NCBI GenBank assembly: GCA_026686845.1
Contig: JAIVEN010000013.1
Coordinates: forward strand, 20,001 to 84,000
DNA from: Adenanthera pavonina
Taxonomy: Eukaryota > Streptophyta > Magnoliopsida > Fabales > Fabaceae
Direction of reading: 5' to 3'
DNA: 64,000 bases
The position numbers and the translations under genes were made by a program. A model generated the notes under the pieces. It was not told the DNA's origin, did no database searches, and was given only the letters and a program-made list of their open reading frames with translations. Below, piece after piece: positions 45,715 to 57,560 of the stretch (position 1 is the first letter of the stretch; each line of letters starts with the position of its first letter).

Positions 45715-47527
45715 TGCTATATACTGTACTAATTGGTATGTTAAAAATCTAGTTGCATATTTTTTTTCATACAAAGAATGTTTTAAAATATTCTTAGAAA
45801 CTTGAATCACTTTCATACAATTTTTCTAGAATTAGTTATGATTTTCTAAAGTTTAACAGGAAAATAAAAATATCAAATGAATATTACATTTGAAAAAATT
45901 TTAATTTTTCTGTTTTAGTCCCTATTGTAATTCAAGCTTCTAAAATGGTGCAAATGGACATTATATGAGGCATAATATATGGGAAATGAAGTAAGAAAGT
46001 ACAGTGTTACATTTGGAGTGACAATAACCTAATACTAAAGGATGATCAGTTAGGCTTTGTAATAATTTATTGGGCTTGACATGATTATGGGGCTTTATTT
46101 CCTTAATATAGAAAAGCCCAAAAGAAGGAAGTTTTGTATTAGACTGAATAATGATTTATAATTAGCCTAATTGCTCATGAGGCTATGATTAGAGATTATG
46201 TATTAATGTGTCTATATTATACCTATAAAACACCCATATTTTGTATCTTTTTTCATCCCATAATGTTATGATTTGATACCTTTTGGCATGATTTTGCATA
46301 ATTTAAATATATTTGTATCACAGGAATATTTATAGGAATTTCTAAGCTACTTAGAGCAAAAAAAAAGGGATAAAAACACTCATTCACGAAGTCAACTGGT
46401 CCCCATTAAATTCCTCACCCGTGGACGAGTAAGGAGGCGAAGAAGAATAATTGAAATAGAAGGACCCGGTGCCGAGTCCTCCAAGAAAAGCAACCACCTA
46501 GCGTCTGGTGGTATCGCAAACTGGGCAGAAGATGTGTTGAACCGGCGCTGGGTCCATTCGAAGAGTAGAGTTAATTAATTCACGTTTTAGTGATTTATTA
46601 GGCTTTTTATAGGCTTTTGGATTTTCCATATAAAAGGAAACATGGCAAAAACGTGAGGGGGAGTTCAGTCACGCATCTGGAGGCGAGAGAACACAATTCT
46701 AATGCGTTTAGAGCAACTAGAAGAGATCAAGAGACAAGGAAATCAAAAGATTGAGGGAATTCTGGGGTAATCTTCGAGTTTCCTCTTTTCTACTTTTATC
46801 TTTAGCTTTCTTTGTTTTATGATTTGGGAATTGAACTTTGTTAAGATGATTAATTTTATAGATTGTTAAATTCCCAGTCAGGGGTATGGATATAGCTTGA
46901 TTTGGATTAACTCATTTGATGATTTTGATTATGTCTCTGGAATTATTATATATATCTATCTTATTGAAATTTTATAATTATATTTGTCTTCCTTTTTTGA
47001 ATATTGATTTTATGACTGGCCACTATAGAATCTAATTTGTGGGTGAACTTCAAGTACCGAGAGGAGAAGAGTAAGCCTAGACATAGGATGACAAATGTAT
47101 ATAACTAGACTAAAGATAGATTTAGAAATTTGTGGTAACTTAATTATAGTTTCATGGTTTGGTTAGATGGGTGAGTTGCACGAGAGTGAATTCAACTCTA
47201 ATTATACAACGACTATTACACTGAGAGGTGATTAGGACATAAAAGAAATAATTGTTACTATAATTGTATAGAGTTGAATCAAGAAATTAATTGAGTTATC
47301 CCGATAGGTGAACCCCGATCCCTTGATACCTTTGGCGACTAAATCAACGTACAATTTAATTATTTCTTTTTTTTTATTCTAAATTTTCTCATTCAAATTG
47401 TTAATTGTTTCTTTGAATTAAAAATTGTGGAATGATAGATTTCACAACCTCCCTTGGGTTTGACTCTAGAATACTCTGAACTTTTTATTACTACGATTGA
47501 CCCTATATACTTGCAGGATCCCGATCA
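45715..47527 (+). repeat. 5' LTR copy of the Athila-type element
   Basis: It starts TGCTATATACTGTAC and ends GGATCCCGATCA. A TATA box, CATATAAAAGG, lies at about 46628-46638. GC-rich words (CCCGGTGCCGAGTCC, GAACCGGCGCTGGGTCC) mark the transcript leader, as in other elements of this group. It matches 54001-55813 with only a few differences per hundred bases by eye. Confidence 0.75.
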
Positions 47528-47533
47528 AGTTTT

Positions 47534-47551
47534 TGGTGCTGTTGCCTTGGA
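47534..47551 (+). promoter_or_regulatory. Primer-binding site (tRNA-Asp-like, degenerate)
   Basis: TGGTGCTGTTGCCTTGGA, seven bases after the LTR end, corresponds to TGGCGCCGTTGCCGGGGA, the tRNA-Asp primer site usual in Athila/Tat elements. Four differences are seen. Confidence 0.75.
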
Positions 47552-47725
47552 GGTCAATGGATTTATTAGTCCATTATTTTTAGTCCTATAAAAAAATCTT
47601 TTTCTTTATATCTTTGCTTAATGTTATTGAGATCTAAAAGTTTTAATAATACTTCTAAGTTAATTGACATTAATCCTTAAATTGAATGTACTTGCAGGGA
47701 GAATCGAGCTAGAAGACGATGCAAG

Positions 47726-48960
47726 ATGACTAATGAAATAGTACCTGTTGAGGCTCAACATAATATACTCTAGAGAGATGCTAACAAACCAGCAATTTTT
47801 GGTAGCCCATCATGTATCAGGCTGAGTCAAAATGCTAGGAATTATGAGTTTAAAATAATTCATTTAAACTCTCTTCCTCAATTCCATGGGATGGGAAACG
47901 AAGATGCACTTGGATTTCTCAAGGATTTTTATAATGTGGTGGATCAATTGCCTCTTAAAAACATAACTGAAGAGGAACTCAAGATGAGATGTTTTAACCT
48001 GTACATGAAGGATAAAGCAAAACGGTAGCTTCTCAACCTTCTTGAAGGGTCTTTGACTACATGGCGAGAAATCTATGATGCTTTTATTGCAAAATTCTAT
48101 TCTCCATAAAGGACTTTGGAACTAAGGGATAAAATTTACAACTTTGTTGAGCTAGATGGTGAGCCTTATTATGAGACTTTGATTCTACAAGTTACTTTTG
48201 AATCAATGTCCACATCATGGGTTTAGCGATATGATGACTGCTCAGATTTTCTATAATGTGCTATCTCAAGTTGCTCAATCTTTAGTGGATATAGCTATTG
48301 GAGAAGACGCTATTACTACAGCAGATATGATGAATATTTATGAGAGAGTGGGCATTCAAACTAGATAGAAAGGTGTGAGAGGTAGAAAGTTTCAAGTACA
48401 TGAAGTTAATGATCGCTCTGATGTAACGGCTCAGCTTGAGAAAATGAATCAGCGCATTGATCTCCTGTTTTAGCAAACTAACACTCAGGCTCCTAAGGAG
48501 TTATGTGTTGCATGTGGTGGTTCTGATCATACCATTGAGGGTTGTGTTTATGCAATTCAAGAAGAGGTCAATTATATGGGTTCTAATGTTAAGTATCCGC
48601 AGATTCTACAAAGAAAGAATGATCCCTTCTCCAATACTTATAATCCAAGTTCGAGGAATCATCCAAACTTTTCTTGGAAAAATCAAGGCAGTCAAAGGCC
48701 TAATCTCCCACCTGAATTTCAACAGAAAACGTTACTGTCTAATGTCCAATCAAGGCCAATTGAGGAGAAGAAGTCTAACTTAGAGGACTTAGTCACTAAG
48801 CTCACAACCAGTCAATTAGCTAGCAAAAAAAATATGGAGCAAATTAACAAAACTCTGGAGCAGTTTATGGTTAGTCAGGCTACTACTAATAGTGCTATAC
48901 AAGTAGCCATTCGTAACTTAGAGACATAGATAGGTCACTTAGCAAACATGATGACTAAAA
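47726..48960 (+). pseudogene. gag remnant of the Athila-type element
   Basis: Capsid-like text: LNSLPQFHGMGNEDALGFLK, ITEEELKMRCFNLYMKDKAK, LLEGSLTTWREIYDAFIAKF. Further on are FSDMMTAQIFYNVLSQVAQS, a zinc-knuckle-like LCVACGGSDHTIEGC, and LEDLVTKLTTSQLASKKNME near the end. Stops interrupt the main frame at 47771, 48026, 48107, 48366, 48471 and 48927, and a frameshift lies near 48190. The capsid would package element RNA in cytoplasmic particles. This copy cannot make it. Confidence 0.8.
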
Positions 48961-49009
48961 GGTACAAGGCCAATTCCCTAGTAATACTAAAGTTAATCTG
49001 AAAGAAGAA

Positions 49010-50165
49010 GTTATGGCAATTTCTCTCAGAAGTGGCAAAGAATTGAAGGAAAAGGTGAAGAAAAATAAAAATAAAGTTAAGAGTGGTGAGAAAGGTAAGG
49101 ATGAGGAGCATAAGGAAACTCTAAAATCTGGTAGTAACATTCAAGGGTAGTCTGCTTCCACTGATGTAAAGCCATATGTGCCTCTTATTCCTTTCCCTCA
49201 GAGACTACAAAAGAAAGGGTAAGATGCTAATTTTCAAAGGCTCTTAGATATATTCAAGAAAATCCAAATTAATATTTCTTTCACTGATGCCTTAGCAAAG
49301 ATGCCATCTTATGCCAAATTCCTCAAGGAGATTGCATCCAACAAGAAGAGGCTTGAGGAGTCTGCTACTGTGCAGCTGAATCAAGAATGCATTGCAATAT
49401 TGTAGAATAAACTTCCACCCAAGCTTAAAGATCCAAGGAGTTTCTCCATACCTTGTGATATTGGTTCTAAAACTATTAAAGAATGTCTATGTGATTTAGG
49501 TGCTGGTATTAATTTGATGCCTTATTCTCTTTATAGGATGCTTGGGATGGTGGATATGAAGCTCTCTAATATGACTCTCACCTTTGTTGATAGATCAGTT
49601 AAGTAGCCAAGAGGAGTAGTAGAGGATGTGCTGGTCAAAGTAGGTAAATTAATTATTCCTACTGATTTTGTAGTACTTGATCTAGAAGATGATATTAATT
49701 TATCTCTCCTTCTTGGGAGACCATTATTGTTGACTACTGGTGCTTTAATTGATGTTCTTGCTGGGAAATTAATTTTTAGAGTAGGTAATGAAAGGGAAGA
49801 TTTCCAATTTGCTAAAGCTATAAATTTTCCTTTATTCGAAGAGTTTTATTTTAGTGTTGATGTCATTGATACACTTGCTCAGGAATATTTTGATAAGAAC
49901 TTTTATGAGGATTCCTTAGAAGCATGAATTGCATTGAGTATAAATGAAAAGAAAGTAGACGTGAATTTAGTTGATATTGTTATGAAACTTGAAGGTATGG
50001 GTTATGTGCCACGCATTAAATAGTTTGAAAATCTAGGACAGGGTAACCCATTGCCTCCCTCCTTTGAAAAGTCACCACCTAAGGTGGAACTTAAACAACT
50101 TCCTTCCCATTTGAAATATGCTTTCTTAGGTGATTCTAACACTTTTCCTGTCATAGTTTCTGCTA
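49010..50165 (+). pseudogene. Gag-pol linker and aspartic protease remnant
   Basis: KPYVPLIPFPQRLQKKG, then DIFKKIQINISFTDALAKMP and SYAKFLKEI, then the protease LPPKLKDPRSFSIPCDIGSK with the active-site word CDLGAGINLMPYSLY (the usual DLGAS has Gly for Ser). Next are FVVLDLEDDINLSLLLGRPL and LLTTGALIDVLAG. The open piece is 49628-49927. Stops fall at 49148, 49220, 49403, 49604, 49925 and 50021. The protease would process the polyprotein. Confidence 0.82.
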
Positions 50166-50189
50166 AATTAAATTTTGAACAAGAAGATA

Positions 50190-52020
50190 ATTGTTGAGAG
50201 TTTTGAGGGAGTATAGACCTGCCATTGGGTGGTCTATTTCTGACATCTGTGTGCACAGGATATTAATGGAAGAAAATCATACTCCAAAGGTGCAAAGTCA
50301 ACTGAGGCTCAATCCGCACATGAAGGAAGTTGTGAGAGTTGAAGTGTTGAAACTTATTGATGAAGGTATTATTTATCCTATTTCTGACAACCCTTAGGTA
50401 AGTCCTGTGCAGATAGTTCCAAAGAAGGGAGGCATGACTGTGGTGTCCAATGAAAAGAACAAGTTGATTCCAACAAGTACAGTCACAGGATGGCATGTGT
50501 GCATAGATTACAGGAAGTTGAATGAAGCAACACGTAAGGATTACTTCCCATTTCCCTTTATGGACACTATGTTTGAGAGGATAGCTAGCCATGAATATTA
50601 TTGTTTTCTTGATGGCTATTCAGGATATTTCTAAATCCCAATTGCACCTGCAGATCAGGAAAAGACAACTTTCACATGCTCGTATGGTACTTTTGCTTAT
50701 CGTAGAATGCCTTTTGGGTTATGTAATGCGCCTGCAACCTTTCAAAGATGTTTGATGGGAAGATTTTCTAACATGGTGGAAGATATCATTGAGATCTTTA
50801 TGGATGATTTTTCAGTTTTTGGTGATTCTTATGATATCTGTCTATCTAATCTTGCTCAAGTTCTACAGAGATGTGAAGAGACTAATCTGGTGCTTAACTG
50901 GGAAAAGTGTCATTTTATGGTAATTGAGAGGATTGTTTTGGGACATAAAGTTTCAGCCCAATGGATTGAGGTTGACCAAACAAAAATTGCAATAATTGAA
51001 AATTTACCTCCTCCTAATTCTGTTAATGCTATTAGAAGTTTTCTGGGTCATATAGTATTTTCCAGAAGGTTCATTAAGGATTTTGCTAAGATTGCTAAGC
51101 CTTTAACTAATTTGCTTGCCCAGGATATTTCTTTCAACTTTGATGATGATTGTATGAATGCTTTTAATCATTTGAAAAAGGCTTTGATTTTTGCCTCCAT
51201 TGTTATTCCCCCTAATTGAAGTTTACCTTTTGAGCTTATGTGTGATGCAAGTGACTTTACAATTGGTGTTGTTTTGGAATAGAGAATAGGTAAAAATTTG
51301 CATGTTACTCCCTCCGTTACGCTATATAATGCACTGTTCTGAGAAATTCATATTTCAAAATATAGTGCACTGTGCGAATTACATTGTATTTTTTTATTGT
51401 CTTTCCAGTATTGCCCCTAATAAGTAAGCCTATATATTCTACAGTTACCAATGCATTTAATGAAAATTTTTTAATGGTTTGGTCAAACCATAAATGAATG
51501 AAGGAGAATTTTCCCCCAAAAGTCTCACTCTTCACGATGATCGATGACGTATGGGAAAAAAGAATTATGAGAATGGCTACAATTTATTAATGTAAAAATT
51601 ATTATTAAATGAGGGTAATTTGGGAAATAATGAAAAAAAATTTCGGTTACTAATCATTATCTTGGTACGTGTGTGGTAGTTAAAAGTGTACTATAAACTG
51701 GAATAGAGGGAGTATTTACTACACTGGCAGGGTCTTGGATAACACGCAGATATATTATATAACCACTGAAAAGGAGCTTCTATCTGTGATTCATGCTTTA
51801 GGAAAATTCAGGTCTTATCTTTTGTATGTCTAAAGTCATTGTGTACATTGACCATGCAGCTTTGAAATACCTCATGAGTAAGAAGGATGTCAAACCAAAG
51901 CTGATAAGATGAGTTCTCTTACTACAAGAATTTGATGTTGAAATTAGAGATATAAAGGGTACTGAAAATCGAGTTGCAGATCACTTGTCTCGACTAGAGC
52001 ATTTGCCCAAAAATAATGAA
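50190..52020 (+). pseudogene. Reverse transcriptase and RNase H remnant, interrupted by a MITE
   Basis: RT motifs are visible: WHVCIDYRKLNEATRKDYFP, FLDGYSGYF, YRRMPFGLCNAPATFQRCL, and the catalytic FMDD in EIFMDDFSVFG. After a connection region come the RNase H words MCDASDFTIG (51238 on), TEKELLSVIHALGKFRSYL, IDHAALKYLMSKKDVKP and ENRVADHLSRL. The MITE at 51308-51712 separates the first RNase H motif from the rest. Stops are at 50395, 50632, 51217, 51280 and 51910, and a frameshift lies near 51829. The YMDD-equivalent is intact, but the protein cannot be made. Confidence 0.88.
51308..51712. mobile_element. Stowaway-type MITE (Tc1/mariner), TA target site
   Basis: 405 bp with ends CTCCCTCCGTTACGC and (reverse complement) CTCCCTCTATTCCAG, flanked by TA on each side (51306-51307, 51713-51714). 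Inner arms also pair: TATATAATGCACT against TTATAGTACACTT. CTCCCTCCGT is the hallmark Stowaway end. There is no coding capacity. It is younger than the retrotransposon that carries it. Confidence 0.93.
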
Positions 52021-52069
52021 ATTCCTATTCATGAAGAGTTCCCGGATGAAAGTTTAATGGCTATCTCTG

Positions 52070-53360
52070 CTCTATTTACTTCTTGATTTGCTGACTATGC
52101 AAATTTTCTAGCTGCAGGCATTATCCCCAAAGATCTCAATTTCCACCAAAGAAAGAGATTTCTAGCTGAGGTGAAGCATTATATGTGGGATGACCCATTG
52201 CTCTTCAGGAGATGTGTTGACAATATAGTAAGAAGATATGTTCCACAAGAAGAGATGGTTCCTGTTCTTGGCCACTGCCATTCTTCCCCTTATAATGGAC
52301 ACCATGGTCCTGACAAGACTGCTACCAAAGTTCTTCAAAGTGGCTTTTACTGGCCCACACTGTTCATAGATGCGAAGATGTTTGTGACTAACTGTGATAG
52401 ATGTCAACGCACGAGTTCTATCAGCAAAAGGCATGAGATGCCTCAACAAGGTATATTAGAAGTGGAGCCCTTTGATATTTGGGGACTAGACTTCATGGGC
52501 TCTTTTCCTTCCTCATTTGGTAACTCCTATATTCTTGTTGCTGTTGATTATGTTACTAAATGGGTTGAGGCTTCCTTATTACCAAACAACACAGCTGTTA
52601 GTGTAGTCAAATTTGTGAAGAAATTGTTTGTTTGGTTTGGGGTTCCAAGGGCAATTATTTGTGATAATGGGGTGCATTTTAGAAATCATCAATTTAGAGC
52701 TCTGTTGCATAAATATGGATGTCATCTTAGAGCTAGTACCACATACCACCCACAAACCAATGGATAAGTTGAGGTCTCAAATAGGAAATTGAAAGGAATC
52801 CTGGAAAAGACTGTTAGTGCATCTAGAAGGATTGGTCTATTAAACTAGATGATGCATTATGGGCATACAGGACTGCATATAAAACACCATTAGGCATGTC
52901 TCCTTATAGACTTGTTTATGGTAAATCTTGTCATCTCCTTGTTAAACTTGAACATCGAGCATATTGGGTTGTGCATGCTTTGAATTATGATCTGAAGTAT
53001 GTAGGTGAAAAGCGTATACTTCAACTGAATGTGCTAGATGAGATAAGAAGGGAATCTTTTAAAAATGCCCGCATTTATAAAGAACGAACCAAAGTTTGGC
53101 ATGATAAGAGGATTCTGCATAGGAAATTTAAGGTTGGACAAAAGGTATTATTGTTTAACTCACGCCTTAAATTTTTCCCTGGGAAGTTGAAGTCTAGATG
53201 GTCTAGGCCATTTGATGTCACCGGTGTATGGCCTCATGGGGCCATTGAAATCAAGGGGCAAGATGGAAGCACTTTTATAGTGAATGGACAATGCTTAAAG
53301 CGGTATTATGATAAGGACCTTATGGCAAAGGCTCATTCTATCTCACTGCAAGAAGTTTGA
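52070..53360 (+). pseudogene. Integrase and C-terminal region of the Athila-type element
   Basis: A zinc-binding HHCC region (LGHCHSSPYNGHHG ... NCDRCQRT) is followed by the catalytic core with Asp in WGLDFMGSF, Asp in IICDNGVHF, and the Glu position in the VEVSNRKLK word after the stop at 52765. The long open part is 52171-52767. After a frameshift near 52840 a second open part (52896-53360) carries the GPY-like tail: FFPGKLKSRWSRPFDVTGVW and PHGAIEIKG. Another stop is at 52084. Integrase would insert the cDNA into chromosomes. Confidence 0.88.
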
Positions 53361-54000
53361 AGTCATCACTCTCCGTCTGGCTATCGACATTAAATTTAGC
53401 GCTTATTGGGAGGCAATCCAACTTTATTTTTCTTCTTTTATTTTCTGTTTTCATTTTCATTTTTTCTGTTTTCTTGCTCTTGTTACTCCAAATCCTCTCC
53501 CTCAAGACAAATTGTAGTTTGATTATGGTGAAAATAAGTTTGGAACGAACACAAAGGAATTCACAGAGCATTGCAAGTATCGCATACAATTAGGGTAATT
53601 TCAGTTCCTTTATCTTTTATTTTATTTTTGCAACATTGAGGACAATGTTGAATCTAAGTGTAGGGGGTAAAGAGTTTATTAGTTGCCCTTAGTTGATCTA
53701 TCTTAAGAATTGTGCTTATGTGCTAAAATTAGAAAATTTTTTGCATACTCATATGCTTAACTAATTTTATTTAGATTTATTTTGCTTATTTTTTCTCAGT
53801 TAATGATTATGTCTGTCACTATAAGATACTCAATTGTTGTGTTTAATGGGGTAAGATAGTTGATTTATAAGTTAAGAACATGAGTCTTGAGACTATGAAA
53901 TTGAGCACTGTAACTTAGTATATGATAGGTGTAGAAAAGTGATTGAGTTTGTAGGAAGATGGATTATACATTTATTTATGAACTCGGGTATTTTCAATCA
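53361..54000 (+). other. Post-pol region with polypurine-like GTAGGGGGTAAAGAG
   Basis: GACAATGTTGAATCTAAGTG and TAGGGGGTAAAGAG near 53640-53675 is the usual landmark downstream of pol in Athila/Tat elements (normally ...AAGTGTGGGGG...). No envelope-like ORF is seen. The sequence just before the 3' LTR copy (ACTCGGGTATTTTCAATCA) is not a polypurine tract. Confidence 0.6.
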
Positions 54001-55813
54001 TGCTATATATTGTACTAATTGGTATGTTAAAAATCTAGTTGCATATTTTTTTTCATATAAAGAATGTTTTAAACTATTTTTAGAAACTTGAATCACTTTC
54101 ATACAATTTTCCTAGAATTAGTTATGATTTTCTAAAGTTTAGCAGGAAAATAAAAATATCAAATGAATATTACATTCGAAAAAATTTTAATTTTTCTGCT
54201 TTAGTCCCTATTGTAATTCAAGCTTCTAAAATGGTGCAAATGGACATTATATGAGGCATAATATATGGGAAATGAAGTAAGAAAGTACAGTGTTACATTT
54301 GGAGCGATAATAACCTAATACTAAAGGATGATCAATTAGGCTTTGTAATAATTTATTAGGCTTGACATGATTAGGGGGCTTTATTTCCTTAATATAGAAA
54401 AGCCCAAAAGAAGGAAGTTTTGTATTAGACTGAATAATGATTTATAATTAGCCTAATTGCTCATGAGGCTATGATTAGAGATTATGTATTAATGTGTCTA
54501 TATTATACCTATAAAACACCCATATTTTGTATCTTTTTTCATCCCATAATGTTATGATTTGATACCTTTTGGCATGATTTTGCATAATTTAAATATATTT
54601 GTATCACAGGAATATTTATAGGAATTTCTAAGCTACTTAGAGCCAAAAAGAAGGATAAAAATGCTCATTCACGATGCCAACTGGTCCCCATTAAATTCCT
54701 CACCCGTGGACGGGTAAGGAGGCGAAGAAGAATAATTGAAACAAAAGGACCCGGTGCCAAGTCCTCCAAGAAAAGCAACCACCCGGCGCCGGGTGGTATC
54801 GCAAACTGGGCAGAAGACGTGTTGAACCGGCGCTGGGTCCATTCGAAGAGTAGAGTTAATTAATTCACGTTTTAGTAATTTATTAGGCTTTTTATAGGCT
54901 TTTGGATTTTCCATATAAAAGGAAACATGGCAAAAACGTGAGGGGGAGTTCAGTCACGCATCTGGAGGCGAGAGAACACAATTCTAACGCGTTTGGAGCA
55001 ACTAGAAGAGATCAGGAGACAAGGAAAACAAAAGATTGAGGGAATTCTGGGGTAATCTTCGAGTTTCCTCTTTTCTACTTTTATCTTTGGCTTTATTTGT
55101 TTTATGATTTGAGAATTGAACTTTGTTAAGATGATTAATTTTATAGATTGTTAAATTTCCAGTCAGGGGTAGGGATATAGCTTGATGGGGATTAACTCAT
55201 TTGATGATTTTGATTATGACTCTAGAATTTTTATATATATCTATCTTATTGAAATTTTATAATTATATTTGTCTTCCTTTTTTGAATATTGATTTTATGA
55301 CTGGCCACTATAGAATCTAATTTGTGGGTGAACTTCAAGTACCGAGAGGAGAAGAGTAAGCCTAGACATAGGATGACAAACATATATAACTAGACTAAAG
55401 ATAGATTTAGAAATTTGTGGTAACTTAATTATAGTTTCATGGTTTGGTTAGATGGGTGAGTTGCACGAGAGTGAATTCAACTCTAATTATATGAGGACTA
55501 TTACACCGAGAGGTGATTATGACATAAAAGAAACAATTGTCACTATAATTGTGTAGAGTCAAATTAAGAAATTAATTGAGTTATCCCGATAGGTGAACCT
55601 CAATCCCTTGACACTTTTAGTGACTGAATCAACCTACAATTTAATTATTTCTTTTCTTTTGATTCTAAATTTTCTCATTCAAATTGTTAATTGTTTCGTT
55701 GGATTAAAAATTGTGGAATGATAGATTTCACAACCTCCCTTGGGTTCGACTCCAGAATACTCTGGACTTTGTATTACTACGATCGACCATGTACACTTGC
55801 TGGATCCCGATCA
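54001..55813 (+). repeat. 3' LTR copy of the Athila-type element
   Basis: It starts TGCTATATATTGTAC and ends GGATCCCGATCA, the same length as the 5' copy. It differs by scattered, mainly transition-type substitutions. TATA box CATATAAAAGG is at about 54912-54922. The GC-rich leader keeps CACCCGGCGCCGGGTGG, better preserved than in the 5' copy. Confidence 0.75.
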
Positions 55814-55844
55814 TATAGAATGATGGAGAAAGATATCAAATGAT

Positions 55845-57560
55845 TGTGATTTATATAAGGCATGAATAAGAATGTTATGTGATAATGTTGATGTTTAGCC
55901 CTAGAAGTATTGATATAATAATGTTACACGAATTAGATCCTTATTGGTAATTATAGAAAATTTTGGATCCTTAATAGTAAATATTTTTAATTTCTATTAT
56001 AACAAGAATTGAGTAAATTGGACTTTAGAATATTTTTATAGGACCCTAACTGATGTCTTTGGACATTGATTAAATAGAAAAATTTAAAGAGAAAAGGAAT
56101 TGGGCCAAAAAAAATTTATTGGAATTAAATTGCAAAATTAAATAATTAATGTATAATTAATGAAACTGGGTCATCATTGGTCAAGAGTAGACAAACCCAA
56201 ATCTATAAAAGAAGAGAATGAAATAACTGGATATTTTTGGCAATTTTAGAAAATTGTTTAAAAAGGCTTAAGGATTATTGAGTTGAGTTGGATTATTTAG
56301 ACTTAATAAGCAAAATGCTCCAATATAATTGGTTAAATCACTATTCATGAGCCCAAATATATTACAACAATTATTAGTGGACTTAAAGTATTTTTCTAGG
56401 CCAACAGTATGCAAAAAAAAATCTTATTGGACCAAGGATACATACCTTAAGCCAAATAATGCATATATATATATATATTGATGGGCCAAAAATTCATGCA
56501 TTAAAGCCTAATTATGTGAGAAGTCTTACTGAAGGACCAAATAGACTCAAAAGTGATGTTTTCAAGACGGGAAAATGAGTGAACAAGAAGTGGACACCGT
56601 GTAAAGTAACAAGGAAAGGATAGAAAACAATGTGGACCATTGAATTAAAAAGAGATCAATGGTTAAGATTTTTTTAGTTTGCCTATAAATAGAAGAGCTC
56701 CCATCTCCTCATTTCACCAAGCCAAATTTGAAATTAGAGAGAGAAGGAGAAGATTGGTGCTAGAGAGAGAAAGAGGAAAAGGAAGAAAGGAAAACTAGAA
56801 AGAATATAAAAGGTTGAGAGAGAACTCAAAGGTAACAACTTTATTCATGCTTTTTTATTTAAGTAATTGCTTTTTTTTTTCAACAATTTAAGTAGTTGCT
56901 TTGATCTTATTTTGCATTGCCATAATTATGAAAACATGTTTATGTTATAGAATTATGAGTATGTTTAAAACAAAGCCATGTTTTGCTATGAACAAAGCAT
57001 GAACATGCACAAACACGATTAAAGCTTTGATGAACATGTTTGAATGTCTCAAGAACATGCTTTTGATATTTGAAAGTATAACAATGTTATGAAATGTTAT
57101 CAATATAATAATTAGTTAAATGTTATAATGTATAAATGAGATAATATTGCCACTGAGATTTTCCCAAATTTCATCCCCGAAAGCCTAACCATGTCTAGAA
57201 ACAAATATCATAAAGTAAATGAGAAGCAAAGAAGAGGAGCATGGAGGATATATGATGTTATAATACTATTTTGTTAGATATGTTATAAATATGGAAATTG
57301 TAAATGTAAGTTATGACATGATCTATATTAAGTATGCATTGTTCAATAAATGAAATATTATATTATGGAATGATTCTCCAAGTATTTAAAGTCATTTTGT
57401 ATGTATATCTATGTATGGGAACCTTAGGATAATAAATGATTATATTAGAATTCCTAAGCAAAGAAAAATGATAAAGTAATGAAGAGAAAGCAAATTGAAG
57501 TAGTAGCTTATGATATTAATTAGAAGACTAGATAAGTTTCATAATAGGACCAAAGTTACC
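55845..57560 (+). mobile_element. Gypsy-type LTR, copy T3, first part
   Basis: It aligns with 40340-41690 through long stretches (TTATGTGATAATGTTGATGT, GGTAATTATA.A.AATTTTGG, AAATAATTAATG, CTATAAATAGAA, GATAATATTGCCACTGAGAT-like). TATA box at 56683-56691. It is broken at 57560 by a solo LTR and resumes at 60090. The first 30-50 bp are replaced or lost at the junction with the Athila-type LTR copy (55813). Confidence 0.65.

Larger units (their letters stand above)
45715..55813 (+). mobile_element. Athila-type Ty3/gypsy retrotransposon, decayed
   Basis: 10.1 kb with two direct terminal copies of 1813 bp. It has a tRNA-Asp-like primer site, then gag, protease, reverse transcriptase, RNase H and integrase in the gypsy order, all on the plus strand. 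The integrase and downstream tail (YRLVYGKSCHLLVKLEHRAY, KFKVGQKVLLFNSRLKFFPG, KLKSRW) are characteristic of the Athila group. The coding part has at least 18 stops plus several frameshifts, and a Stowaway MITE sits in RNase H. No matching 5-bp TSD is visible (ATTCA before, TATAG after). The first several hundred bases of the terminal copies may not belong to the original LTR. Confidence 0.85.

Noticed and set aside
53664..54000. 3' LTR starting at TGTAGGGGGTAAAGAG
   Set aside because: The corresponding sequence is absent upstream of the 5' LTR copy. The two copies align only from about 45713 and 53999.
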